The notes under the pieces were generated by a model that saw only the letters and a program-made list of their open reading frames with translations, ran no database searches and had not been told where the DNA came from. A stretch of 35,951 bases of DNA from Chrysochromulina parva (Eukaryota; Haptophyta; Prymnesiales; Chrysochromulinaceae). Shown here piece after piece: positions 8,141 through 17,520 of this stretch. Numbering within the stretch: the first letter of the stretch is position 1; each line of letters starts with the position of its first letter. Position numbers and translations under genes: made by a program. The DNA lies in assembly GCA_002887195.1 (NCBI GenBank), contig PJAB01000179.1, forward strand, positions 1 to 35,951. Direction: 5' to 3'.

Positions 8141-11104
8141 TCAACACCCGTTGGTCACGACTTTCTTTCCGCGCCGATCCTCGGCCGGATCGAAGCCGCC
8201 GTCCTGGGCGGCTTCGTTCCACTCGGCCCACGGCGGCGTGGGCGCGCAGTAGTCGCGGCTCGAGAAAGGCGTGCCTTCAGCCACGTACTGCGCGTAGAGC
8301 CTCGTGAACGCGTCGTAGTCGATCCACGTATGCCAGCGCCCGTCGCGCTTGAAGTCCTTGTGCGCGAGCAGCACGATGTTCGAGTGCGCGTGCTCGCTCG
8401 CCAACTCATACCCCTCGGCAGCCAGTGACGCGGCCATCGCCTGGCAGTAGGCGCGCACCTCATGATGGAACGGGCAGTGCTTGATCGTGAGAGGGCTCGC
8501 TTTGGAATCCCCACAGTACGTGACGCCCTTGACCTCGACGAAATCGGGCCGTCCGCGCCGGACAAGCTTCACGTACCTGCCCATCGGAGGCAATCAGTGC
8601 TCATCAGTGATCATCAGTGGCCAATCAGCGGTCATCAGGGAGCCACACGCACTCATCGAGCTGCTCAGTGTTCCAGCCGTTGACGAGGGTGAGTCGGAAG
8701 ACAGTCCGCTGCTGCTTCTCGCGGAGCAGGTCGACACATTTGAGGAAGCGCTCCCAAAAGTCGGCGAACAGGGGGCGGTCCACGGCCTTGAGCTCGGTCG
8801 CGGTGGGCGCATCGACGGAGATGTAGAGCTGAGTGCACGGGCGTAACGTCTCCATCTGCTCGGGGAATTGCGCATTGGTCACCTGTGGGGAAGAGCGGGC
8901 GCGCGCCGTGGTGAGCACATGCACGCTGGGGTGGGGGCTAGGGGGGAAGGGCGTGGGTCACCATGAAGGAAGAGATGCCTTTCGCATGCAGCAGGTCCAG
9001 AAAATCATTGATGCGTGGGTAGATGATCGGCTCCCCAACCAGCGAGAGCGCGCAGTGGCGTATGGAGCGCGACGCCTCGGCGAAGCGCTCGGGTACCTGA
9101 TGAGGGAGGCAATCATGCAGGCTATCAGTGGCCATCAGTGGCCATCAGTGGCCATCAGTGGTAATCAGTGGTAATCAGTGGTAATCATTGACAATCAGTG
9201 GCAATCAGTGACCATCAGGCGCACCACGCCAGGGACTCCCTTGAGCTGCTTGATCATCTGAAGGTGGTTCTGCTCGAAGCCGCTCAGAAGCATCTGAGGT
9301 TCGTCAATGAGCCAGCGGAACGACGTCCCTACAGGGTTGTCGTGATGGCGCCAGCAGAAGACGCACCTATCACAGCAAGGGGCAGCCCGACGCGATCAGA
9401 CGCGATCAGACGCGATCAGACGCGATCAGACGCGATCAGACGCGATCAGTCGCACTCAGTCGCACTCAGTCGCACTCCGCCGCACTTGTTGGCGCATGCC
9501 AGGCTCGGGGTGGCTTCCATGCATTGATACGAGACGATCCCGTAGAAGGTGTGCTTGTAGCAGCCGCCGCGCCCGCGCAGCATCGACTTCGTCCACCGAC
9601 ACAGCTTCACGCCTGAGTGGGTGCCGACCACCTTATAGCCCTGCTTCGTCAATGCCGCCCTCAGTGAGTCGCTCACCATCGGCTTGCGCTCGGCTGGTGC
9701 CGATTCGTCAATTGCGCCGCCGCTCGTGCGCTGGAGACGAGTGCCGAGGTCCTCGACATCGACAATCTCGCCGCCCTCCGAGCCGTACCCTCCGTCCTTG
9801 TCACCATGCTCCTCAGCGTCCTCGTCGTCGGTTTCGTCCATTTCGTCACTTCCGACGGCCAAAAGGTCACCACCGCTCGGCTCGTCGACGAGGGCGTCGC
9901 CGCCGCCACCGACACCGCCGCCGCCGCCGCCGCCGCAGTCGCCGCCGCCACCGCAGCACTCGTCGCCCTCGCCGCCCCCGCCGCCGCAGCACTCGCCGGA
10001 GCCAGATCCCTTCACATTCACAGATCCTGGCTCAGCGGTGCTGGGGAGGGTGCGGGGGTCGCCACGGCCACCATCGCTACCGCCGCCACGGCCGCAGTCG
10101 CCACCGCCACCACAGCACTCGGCGCCCTCGCCACACGTCGACGAGCCAGCGGCTGCGGCCGTGGCCTGCTCCGCACGCCTCGCCGCCTCGGCCACGTGCA
10201 CCGCCGCGCGCGCCGCGTCCGCTTCGCCCTGCAGCTGCTTCTGGTGAAACCGACGGGCTTGCGCGGCCGTGCGCTTCGGAGCCTCGCGGCTCGAGCTGCC
10301 GTCGCTGCCGTCGGCGCCCCGCCCGAGGGCGCGCCAGAGCGACGGCGCCCACTCGTCGAACTGCTCGCTCAGCGCGTTGTCGGCGTCGTCACCCTCCCGC
10401 CGCGGCACGAGCCGCCGAGCGCCGAGCAGCCTGAGGGCCCGGTCAAGCCGGCGCGCAGCGGCGTTGAAGTCCTTGGGCGGATACTCGCTGTTGCCGCAGC
10501 CGAAGATGGCGTACGACATGGACGAGAGCAGCGTCTTCTCGACGCGGAAGTCGCGCGACATATCGGTCAGCTCGTTGAAGAAGGGCTCGGTGCCAGGGAC
10601 GTCGCTGCCACCGGCGTACGTGGCGACGATGAAGACGGTGCGCTGGAACTCGACGAGGCGATCCGTGTCGAAGCCAGTCAGGTCGACGGCGGCGGCAGAC
10701 ACGCCCTGCGCGTTGGCCGACGCTACTAGCCGCTCAGCAAAGCGGCGACCGTGCCCCTTTTGCGAGGCGTAGAAGACTGTGAGGCCGCTGTCCTTACCGG
10801 GAGGAGCTTTGAAGGCGACCTCAAGTTCCGGTGCAATGTGGTGGTGGCCGTCTTGGTCATCAGTCACGATGCGCCTAAGGAGCAGCACCACGGCGCCAGC
10901 CAGAACGAGCAGAACGAGAGGGACGATCGCAGTCGCACCGACGGCCAGCTGAGAGACGCCCGACATTGACGCGTGACGTGGTGGTTTCGTCACTTTTACG
11001 CCCGGGCGCTTCTGGCGTTTTGTTTGCGAACCTTGCGACATGACAGGTGTGAAGACACCCTGTACCGTTCCTAATTTGTCGACGTGGGCACGTCTTTGGC
11101 CCAT
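8141..11104 (-). CDS. TYW1: tRNA 4-demethylwyosine synthase (TYW1), flavodoxin + radical SAM
   Basis: Five exons (about 11104-9486, 9366-9225, 9096-8962, 8882-8653, 8576-8141) give about 853 residues. TYW1 condenses N1-methylguanosine-37 of tRNA-Phe with pyruvate to form 4-demethylwyosine. A membrane helix (SQLAVGATAIVPLVLLVLAG) precedes a flavodoxin domain (LTVFYASQKGHGRRFAERL, VATYAGGSDVPGTEPFFNEL, FGCGNSEYPPKDF). Then come an acidic linker, RGRGGCYKHTFYGI and the radical-SAM CxxxCxxC cluster CANKCVFC with WRHHDNPVG. HCALSLVGEPIIYP, LYISVDAP, DRPLFADFWERF and FVEVKGVTYCG are TYW1 hallmarks. The linker has an unusual insertion of CCGGGGDCGGGG-like repeats, which makes the protein longer than the human one. 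Intron 1 cuts the cluster motif between its first and second cysteines (CANK/CVFC). In-frame ATGs at 11104, 11041 and 10966 all precede the helix; which is used is uncertain. Every junction was fixed by homology and phase. Confidence 0.95.
8577..8652 (-). other. TYW1 intron 4 (76 nt, CTGAT repeats)
   Basis: The donor is GTGCGTGTGGCT and the acceptor GGGCAG. The body contains CACTGATGATCACTGATGAG-like units of about 10 nt. Its first 12 bases resemble the start of exon 5 (GTACGTGAAGCT, 9 of 12). Splicing gives QLDEYVKLVRRG, in line with the family. Confidence 0.88.
8883..8961 (-). other. TYW1 intron 3 (79 nt)
   Basis: The donor GTGACCCACGCC resembles the downstream exon start GTGACCAATGCG (9 of 12); translated through, it would read VTHALPP against the true exon's VTNAQFP. 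The acceptor is TCCCCACAG. No short-period array is present. Splicing gives SSFMVTNAQFPEQ. Confidence 0.9.
9097..9224 (-). other. TYW1 intron 2 (128 nt, 10-nt repeat array)
   Basis: The donor is GTGCGC and the acceptor GATTGCCTCCCTCATCAG. Between them lies a 10-nt array; on the plus strand GCCATCAGTG and GTAATCAGTG units fill 9121-9220. In gene sense these read CACTGATGGC and CACTGATTAC. Splicing is phase 0 and gives KGVPGVVPERFAEA. Confidence 0.92.
9367..9485 (-). other. TYW1 intron 1 (119 nt, 10-nt repeat array)
   Basis: The intron runs GTGCGG...GTGATAG. The plus strand from 9391 shows six copies of CGCGATCAGA followed by three CGCACTCAGT-type units, in strict 10-nt register. In gene sense these are CGCGTCTGAT units. 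The first five bases (GTGCG) repeat the start of exon 2. Splicing restores CANKCVFCWRHH. Confidence 0.92.
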
Positions 11105-11224
11105 TTTCGCATGCCTGACAGCTGTGACCCCGCACACCTAGCCTCCCCTAAGCCTCCCCGCACGTCATTGTTCGAAATCGCGTCACGTGAATGAAGCTCA
11201 CACACATGTTCGTGCTCCACGTTC

Positions 11225-14200
11225 TCACAAGTTCTCTTCAGCCTCCTTAAGCTCCTTGGTCATGATCACAACGTGCGCGCCCGCCACCTTGTCGCCCTTG
11301 TCCTTGTACCGGATCTTATCCGCCGCGATGGCCTCGCGAAGGCCATCGAGGTACTGTGGGAGCGAGAGCATGCCGCACTGGACGTTCATCTCGATCATCT
11401 CCTTCTTAAACACGAGCGCCTCCAACACATCGACGTAGCGTGGGTTGCCCTCTACGGCCTTCTTGAAGCGCTCGATCTCGTGGTTGACCACTTCTATCGA
11501 GACGAGCCGATTCGCATAGGCCATCGGGTCCTCATGCTCTGCTTCCAAGCTCGCCGGGGCTGCCGCTGCAGCCTTGGGGGGGGCGGGGGCTGCCGCTGCA
11601 GCCGCCTTGGGGGGGGCAGGGGCTGCCGATGCAGCCTTGGGGGCCACGCCGTGGACGACTTGCTTTGCCGGTGCCGCGGAATTCGTCCCCGCCCCCCCCA
11701 AGGCGGCTGCAGCGGCAGCTCCCGCCCCAGCGACCGTTGGTGCCGCCGAGCGCGGGTTGGGCGCCGCGCTCGCCACGTCGCCCCCCTCTGTGAAAGGCTG
11801 GCGAAGTTTCATTTGGATGGCGAAGGAGCCAAACTCAGCCACGTCGCCCGGCCGCGTGAGCGTCACCCCCCTCTTCCACAGCGCCGTACTGAGCAGCTGG
11901 TTGTCCCCCCCTTTTGGAGGCTTCAGCCGGAAATCGCCCACAGCGACCTTGGTCTCCACCTCTTCAGCCCAGGGACCCCAGCCGCTCTTGCTCAGCGCGA
12001 CGAGCTCCAGCTGGCCTCCGCTCCGTTCAAATTGCTTCTGGGAGAGGCCGGAGCGCAGCTTGAACTTAAAGGTGGCCTTCCATTCGTACGAGCCCGCCCC
12101 CTTGACTAATGCCGTCTTGACCGTGGTTGGATTGGCGCCGATCTGGTTTTCCGCCCAGTCGAAGCGACAGTACATCTCGCGCGCCGAGCGGTCCTCGATG
12201 GCGGCACTCATCAAGGTCAGCTCGAGCTCATCTGCGCGCAGATGCGGGTGAGGCACGGCGGCCGAGCCCGCAGCCGCTCCCGCAGCGGGGGCCGCAGCAG
12301 GCGCCGCGCGGGGAGCCGCGATGGGCGCCGCGCGGGGAGCTGTCGGGGCAGCCGCCACCGTCGACGAGCCTGCGCCTGCGCCGGCGCCTTGTTGATCGAT
12401 CTGCGCCTGTAAAAGCTTGCTCTCCCGCAGCTTAGCCGCCGCCTGAGCCTTAAGAGTGTCATCGCCTGACTCCTTGGACAGTCGGGCGAGCTGGGCAGCC
12501 TCCGCCCGGAGCGCCGCCACTCTTGCTGGCAGGTCGGCCGCAGCCGCCGCAGCTGCGATGATCGCCGGCACGTCGGCGGTAAAGTCGGCGGACGGCGACG
12601 AGTCGCCGTCGGCTTGCCAAAAAGCGCGCAGGTAGATGGTGCCCTGGGTCGAGAGCTGCGCCTGCAACTCGACCGTGCGCGTGCGCGCCAAGCCGCCCAA
12701 GTCGACGCTCGCTTCACCCAGCTTGCCGGACGTGAACGTGTCCTTGTCCTTACAACGCAGGCTCAGCGGCTCGGCGATCAGATCCTTGAGCACACCCGTG
12801 AACGTGAAGACCTCGCTCCATCGTGGGTTGAGATTCTTGTAGATGACCTTGGACTTGACCTCCTCCTTGCCAGCGAGCGAGATCTTGACGTATGGGTCCG
12901 AGAAGCCGTTGCTGTCCACCGACTTGAGGTTCCTCGCGTGGCTCAGGAAGAGGTGCAGCGTGCCATGCGCGAGCATGCGCGCGTGCTCCGGCACGGGCGC
13001 TGACGGCGAGATGTACGTGCCGGGTGGCGTGCTCAGCTCGGCGCCCGTGCCGGGTGGCGTGCTCAGCTCGGCGCCCGTGCCGGGTGGTGTGCTCATCTCG
13101 GCGCCCGTGCCGGGTGGTGTGCTCAGCTCGGCGCCCGTGCCGGGTGGCGTGCTCAGCTCGGCGCCACGTCGGGCAGCCGCCACCGTCGACGAGCCAGCGC
13201 CCACAACAGCGCCTGCTCCTGCGCCGGCGCCTTGTTGATCGATCTGCGCCTGTAGAAGCTTGCTCTCCCGCAGCTTAGCCGCCGCCTGAGCCTTAAGTGT
13301 GTCATCGCCTGTCTCCTTGGACAATCGGGCAAGCTGGGCAGCCTCCGCCCGGAGCGCCGCCACTCTTGCTGGCAGGTCGGCCGAGGCCGCCGCAGCTGCA
13401 GCCGCCTCCTCTGCCTGCTTCTGACTAGCCGCCGCCGCTGCCACCGCCACCTTTGCTGGCAGGTCGGCCGCAGCGGCTGTGGCGGCAGCGCGATCGCTCA
13501 CGACGGCGGCAGCGGCGGTGGCGGGCGGTGGCGGCGGTGGCGGGTCGTCCACATCCATGCTTGCCTTCAATTTCTCGAGCTCATCATCACCTGTGCAGCT
13601 GGCGGCGGCGGCCTCGGCCGGCGTGGTCATGCCCGACGGCGTGGTCATGCATGCAACCAGCTGCTCCATCTCCGGATCGAGATTCGCATGAAGATGAGCC
13701 GCGTCACGCGCGGGCGGGGTGCTCGCCTTTGAGTCCATGGACGCCACCAGCCGCGAGAACGCCGCGTCGTCCTGGGCGCCCGTCTTCGGCGCGCGCGACC
13801 TCGTGGGCGCCCCCGTGCTCATGGCGGCGAGGAGCGCATTCATCTCTTCATTCGTCTCATCGGAGTCAGCGCTCGGTACGGCGCTCGGCTGTGACGGGGG
13901 CTTGGGCGCGGCGCCAGCGGTGGGCTTGGCGCCGTCGACGGACATGACGTCCATCAGGCGCGCGAGGTCGTCGCCCTCATCAGATGGGCGCCGTGTCGAG
14001 CGATTGGCTGCGGTGGGCACCTGTTGCGAGCGGTGCGCCGGCTCCCTCGCAATTGACGAATCTTGCGAGCGGTGCGCCGGCTCCCTCGCAATTGACGAAA
14101 TTGACGAATCGTCCGGTTCAAACGAGGCGCGGGAGCGTAGGCCCGCGAGGATCTCTTCCCGAGGCACGCCGCAGACGACGATCATCGAGGCCTCTTCCGG

Positions 14201-14794
14201 GTACCGCGCGAGCAGCTCGTCGTCGGACAGCTTGGCTGGCCGGGGCTCCTCCATCGAAGAGTCTCCATGCTGACCGCGATGACTAGCTGGGGCGCCTTTC
14301 ACTGCTTCAGACTTAGGGGCATCACCGGAATTGATGCGGGTGGGCACCGCCGCTGCGGACCGCTGAGTCGTGAACTCCTCTAAGGCGGCAGATGGCGGGC
14401 CGAGCCCGGCGAGCTCGGCGAGCAGAGTCGGGTCATTCATGTCTTCTTCGGTCACGTCGACCGAGTCGATATCTGCGTCCGTTGGGGGACCTTTGGCATT
14501 GGCCGGCGGAGGAGCAACGGGCTGCTGCGGAAGTGGCAGTTTGGCAAGCTCCGCCTCCATGGCCTTGTACTCTTGAATGGCAGCTACGCACGCAGCCTTG
14601 TCACCCTTCAAGGCGATCGCCTCCTTCTTCTTGGCGGCGATGCGGTCTTGCAGGTTTACGCGCTGTGCTGCAAGGTCGGCAGGAGGCTTGGGCTTTGCCG
14701 GCGGCGGGCCGCCGGTAAGAGCGTAGAGTTCGGCGAGCAATTCGGGGTCTTCCATGTCCGCATCGGTCACCACGACGTCGGGGTCGTCGTCCAT
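11225..14794 (-). CDS. C2-domain protein of the CC2D1/Lgd type
   Basis: The single-exon frame encodes 1189 residues. Two acidic motifs of the kind DMEDPELLAELYAL and DMNDPTLLAELAGL lie at the N-terminus. DM14-like helical hairpins follow at about 48-86, 475-518 and 758-798; the last two (VAALRAEAAQLARLSKE...) are almost identical. A C2 domain (about 601-731) has calcium-loop residues (DSNGFSDPYVKI, KDKDTFTSG). A second C2-like beta domain lies at about 848-1005 (ELELTLMSAAIEDRSAREMY). The helical C-terminus (YANRLVSIEVVNHEIERF...LPQYLDGLREAI) matches the CC2D1 tail. CC2D1/Lgd proteins bind ESCRT-III (CHMP4/Shrub) and membranes during endosomal sorting, so a similar role is inferred. Disordered Ala/Pro linkers carry a GAELSTPPGT repeat and a repeated AREPAHRSQ. 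The start at 14794 is the first ATG. The stop lies only 120 bp upstream of the outermost TYW1 ATG. Confidence 0.78.
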   Translation of the reverse strand: MDDDPDVVVTDADMEDPELLAELYALTGGPPPAKPKPPADLAAQRVNLQDRIAAKKKEAIALKGDKAACVAAIQEYKAMEAELAKLPLPQQPVAPPPANAKGPPTDADIDSVDVTEEDMNDPTLLAELAGLGPPSAALEEFTTQRSAAAVPTRINSGDAPKSEAVKGAPASHRGQHGDSSMEEPRPAKLSDDELLARYPEEASMIVVCGVPREEILAGLRSRASFEPDDSSISSIAREPAHRSQDSSIAREPAHRSQQVPTAANRSTRRPSDEGDDLARLMDVMSVDGAKPTAGAAPKPPSQPSAVPSADSDETNEEMNALLAAMSTGAPTRSRAPKTGAQDDAAFSRLVASMDSKASTPPARDAAHLHANLDPEMEQLVACMTTPSGMTTPAEAAAASCTGDDELEKLKASMDVDDPPPPPPPATAAAAVVSDRAAATAAAADLPAKVAVAAAAASQKQAEEAAAAAAASADLPARVAALRAEAAQLARLSKETGDDTLKAQAAAKLRESKLLQAQIDQQGAGAGAGAVVGAGSSTVAAARRGAELSTPPGTGAELSTPPGTGAEMSTPPGTGAELSTPPGTGAELSTPPGTYISPSAPVPEHARMLAHGTLHLFLSHARNLKSVDSNGFSDPYVKISLAGKEEVKSKVIYKNLNPRWSEVFTFTGVLKDLIAEPLSLRCKDKDTFTSGKLGEASVDLGGLARTRTVELQAQLSTQGTIYLRAFWQADGDSSPSADFTADVPAIIAAAAAAADLPARVAALRAEAAQLARLSKESGDDTLKAQAAAKLRESKLLQAQIDQQGAGAGAGSSTVAAAPTAPRAAPIAAPRAAPAAAPAAGAAAGSAAVPHPHLRADELELTLMSAAIEDRSAREMYCRFDWAENQIGANPTTVKTALVKGAGSYEWKATFKFKLRSGLSQKQFERSGGQLELVALSKSGWGPWAEEVETKVAVGDFRLKPPKGGDNQLLSTALWKRGVTLTRPGDVAEFGSFAIQMKLRQPFTEGGDVASAAPNPRSAAPTVAGAGAAAAAALGGAGTNSAAPAKQVVHGVAPKAASAAPAPPKAAAAAAPAPPKAAAAAPASLEAEHEDPMAYANRLVSIEVVNHEIERFKKAVEGNPRYVDVLEALVFKKEMIEMNVQCGMLSLPQYLDGLREAIAADKIRYKDKGDKVAGAHVVIMTKELKEAEENL
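13021..13165 (-). repeat. 30-bp coding minisatellite (GAELSTPPGT repeats)
   Basis: Five near-identical 30-bp units lie in frame inside the C2-domain gene, encoding the decapeptide GAELSTPPGT (one copy has M for L). The high nucleotide identity shows recent expansion. The linker lies just before the C2 domain. Confidence 0.95.
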
Positions 14795-15254
14795 AGCAAA
14801 TAGCGAGCGAGACCACTGTGAATTGGCTGGTGTTGAGCTGTTGACGGACGGGATATTTGCCGCTTTGTACGCGTTATGCCAACTGCAATTGGCAATACAA
14901 TCGTATCGTCATTTGATTTTAGGAACAGTATGCTGCGTACGGCGTGGGCGCGCGAAAGATGATTCGCCGCTCGGCCTCGCGTTGTCGCGCATGGTTGTCG
15001 CGTCAGAGCTGTGCAGTTATCAGTTAAGTCAGCTCAGAGCTCAACATGATGCATTGCTGCGAGACAATTTGTATGGGGTGGATAGGGAGTGGGGCGAAAC
15101 GCCGAAAGTCGGACTAAAGTTGGACGCAGCGCGTCGCCGAGGTTCCCGTCTGCCACGCTAGCTGCTGCTGCCGCATGCTGCCGCCGCATGCTGCTGCTCC
15201 AGCTGTTGCAGCTGCGCGCAGCTCGGCCATCGAGAGACAAGTCTCTCTCGCGCT
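14795..15254. other. Intergenic region upstream of the CC2D1-like gene
   Basis: This 460-bp region contains the promoter of the CC2D1-like gene and the 3' end of the sugar-transporter gene, both on the minus strand. It has an AT-richer part near 14870-14930 and a GCTGCTGC/CCGCATGCTG low-complexity stretch at 15160-15215. No gene is supported. Confidence 0.45.
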
Positions 15255-16604
15255 CTAGCCGGAACTGTACTGGAGGATGGAGGTAATGATGACGGCAGCG
15301 GCGGCGATGATGTTGAGCGTCATCGGGCCGTCGAAGCACAGGTAGTCGACGCAGGCTGTGAGGATGATGGCGACCGAGAGCGCGAGGTTCTTAGTGATCG
15401 AGTCCATGTAGCTGATGACGAGACCAATCAGGATCCCGCCGAGCGCGCCCAAGAAGGCCACGACCCACGTGAGCCCCGACCAGCCATACAGAAGGCTGCC
15501 GTGGTCCATCAAGGCCATTGGCACCTGATGAGGGAGGCGCAATCAGAGGTCATCCGAGGCCATCAAGAGGCCATCAAGAGGCCATCAAGAGGCCATCAAG
15601 AGGCCATCAAGAGGCCATCAAGAGGCCATCAAGAGGCCATCAAAATAGGGTCCATCAAGGGTCCATCGAGAGGCCCTCAAGGGTCCGGTCCAGCTTACGT
15701 AGATGCACAGCGAGTACCCGGCGAGCTGCACGTTGCGTTCCCAGAGCGAGAGCGAGGTGGACTTGAGGACACGCTCAAAGTAGACATTGGAGAAGCCGCT
15801 CAGGATCGCCTCGAGTGAGACGGCGCTCACCCCCACCACATACTCTGCCGCGCGGAGCGTCGCGCTCGCTTGCTCTGCGGCGGCGGCGCCGCTGCTGCTG
15901 GCCGCTAGCTCGCGACCGTGGGCGGAGGCGGCCACTCCGCCGCCGCCGCTGCTGGGGCTCTCGGTGCACTTCTGGGCTTCCCTCGCGGAGGGCCGCGTCT
16001 CGAAGCAGATTATGAGCACCGCGCACAGCAGCGTGAACAGCGCTCGCCAGCGCGCTTGGCTCAATTCCTTTCCGAGCACCACGCGCGAGAGCACCGCCGT
16101 CGCGATCAGCTTCGACTGCTGGATGAGTGTGAAGGCGGAGGCGGAGATGCGATGAAGGGAGACGAAGGAGAGCAGGTTCATGGCGAGGAAGATGAACGCG
16201 GGCACGGCCATCGGCGCCGACGTGAACGCCAGCCGCTTGGCAACGTCGCCGATGCTTGTCGGTGGCTCCCCGCGCGTCTCGTCCTCGCCCGTCTCCCTGG
16301 ACTCGCGGCTCGGCCGGGAGCGCAGGACCATGTACATGCAGAACCCTGCCTTCATAATCTCGCCGACGGCAAGGATGGACTGCGACGACGCCGCCTCCTT
16401 GAGCACGCCGTGGCCATACCTCCGCAGCAGCGTGTAGGAGGAGTTTTGCAGCGCTAGCAGCGCGCACACGCCAATGTAAATGCACGTCTGGCGCGACACG
16501 CGTGGCAGGAGCGAGGGCTCCGGCAGCGTCCTGCCAGCCGGCTGCGCCTCCAGGTCCTCGTCGTCAATCAGAGGCGCCTGCTCCGCGTCGCTGCTGCGCG
16601 CCAT
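15255..16604 (-). CDS. Nucleotide-sugar transporter (SLC35A-like)
   Basis: Two exons (16604-15699 and 15524-15255) encode 391 residues. The protein is a multi-pass member of the drug/metabolite superfamily, SLC35A branch, which exchanges UDP- or CMP-sugars for the nucleoside monophosphate across the Golgi membrane. Typical segments are ALLALQNSSYTLLRRYG (TM1; family LQNxxxxLxxRYs), EIMKAGFCMYMV, FIFLAMNLLSFVSLHRISAS and the hallmark TLIQQSKLIATAVLSRVVLG. Later come SGFSNVYFERVLKST, LWERNVQLAGYSLCIY, GWSGLTWVVAFLGALGGILIGLVI and YMDSITKNLALSVAIILTA. The acidic N-terminus (EQAPLIDDEDLE) is cytosolic. A Ser/Ala-rich cytosolic loop (about 210-250) is longer than usual. The substrate cannot be read. 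It shares a 160-bp divergent promoter with the coiled-coil gene. Confidence 0.92.
15525..15698 (-). other. Sugar-transporter intron (174 nt, 11-nt repeat array)
   Basis: The donor is GTAAGC and the acceptor CCTCCCTCATCAG, phase 0. The plus strand shows about eight copies of the 11-mer GAGGCCATCAA (about 15555-15642) plus GGTCCATCAAGG at 15649-15660. That last word also occurs in exon 2 (15503-15514), so the array may derive from the neighbouring coding sequence. Confidence 0.92.
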
Positions 16605-16764
16605 GGCGTAACAAGTCGCGAAGGACCGTTAGTTTCGTTACCGGCCTAAAACAGCACTTTTGAGGTTGAGGTTGCATCCTTACTGTCTCATTAGGGCTCT
16701 TGGAATCGCGCTCGGCGCAGCGCTCCGCTCGCTCCGCCTGCGCCGAGCGCGCGAGCGGCCGATC
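16605..16764. promoter_or_regulatory. Divergent promoter region (160 bp)
   Basis: This is the space between the sugar-transporter start (16604, minus) and the coiled-coil gene start (16765, plus). Its left half is AT-richer (TTAGTTTCGTTACC near 16629). No defined box is visible. Confidence 0.5.
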
Positions 16765-17520
16765 ATGTCGGGACTCATCCTCTCCTTCCAGCAGCAGCTG
16801 CTCGCCAACGAGCGCCTCAAGGCCGAGCACGAGAAGCTCAAGCACGAGGCCAAGGCGCACGCACAGGCTTTGCAGTACGACCAGGCCGCGCTCGCCGAGG
16901 CACGCCGCTCCGAGACGCGCTCGCAAGAAATCATCGCAGCCCTCACGGAGGCCATCGAGCAGTACGCGGGAGCGGCAGCACTGCGGTGCGACGTCGAAGA
17001 CGATGGCATGGGCGCGAAGGCCGCATGCGCTCCCGGCGAGGCCGGTGGCCAGCGCGAGGCGATGATCGAGCTTGAGCAGCGCCTCGCGCTCAAGGAGGGC
17101 GAGCTCATGGCTGCGTTGCAGCAGCTCACGGCACTCAGCGATGCGCGCGCCGAGCTCGCCGAGCTCCACGCGTCACTCGACGAGCAGCGCGCGGCGGTGC
17201 GCCGCGCGCAGCAGCAGGCGCGCGACCACGAGGCCATCGCTGGCGAGTACGAGAAGAAGCTCAAGGGCCTGCGTGACGCGCTCGGCAAGGCGGAGCTCGA
17301 CCGGCAGCGCAAGGAGTCAGACCACCAGCGCGCGCTGCTCGAGGCTTCCAAGAAGCTGCGCAGCCAGAAGCAGCTGAGCGACTCTCTCCAGCGCGCGCTG
17401 CAGTACGAGCAGCAGCAGCAGCAGCAGGCTGGACCAGCTAGCCGTGGCGTCCGTGCAGTTGGACCGCCGGCGAGCGGCGTCTTCGGCCGCCCGGGGCCGA
17501 GCTTCTCGTTTGGCCGCTGA
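16765..17520 (+). CDS. Coiled-coil protein
   Basis: The first ATG (MSGLILSFQQQLLANERLK) opens a 251-residue product. Almost the entire length to about residue 215 is charged heptad-type coiled coil: LLANERLKAEHEKLKHEAKA, then MIELEQRLALKEGELMAALQ, then DHEAIAGEYEKKLKGLRDAL. A polyglutamine run (YEQQQQQQ) and a Gly/Pro/Phe-rich tail (SGVFGRPGPSFSFGR) follow. It resembles centriolar, ciliary or transport-vesicle structural proteins, but I can assign no family. The frame is open upstream without an ATG. It is transcribed away from the sugar transporter. Confidence 0.8.
   Translation: MSGLILSFQQQLLANERLKAEHEKLKHEAKAHAQALQYDQAALAEARRSETRSQEIIAALTEAIEQYAGAAALRCDVEDDGMGAKAACAPGEAGGQREAMIELEQRLALKEGELMAALQQLTALSDARAELAELHASLDEQRAAVRRAQQQARDHEAIAGEYEKKLKGLRDALGKAELDRQRKESDHQRALLEASKKLRSQKQLSDSLQRALQYEQQQQQQAGPASRGVRAVGPPASGVFGRPGPSFSFGR

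Noticed and set aside
9387..9480. Regular short repeats resembling a CRISPR array
   Set aside because: The units are only 10 nt with no unique spacers, and they lie in a homology-defined eukaryotic intron.
9496..10729. Long plus-strand Arg/Ala-rich open frames opposite TYW1
   Set aside because: They are shadows of the GC-rich TYW1 linker. The minus frame has clear flavodoxin and radical-SAM motifs.
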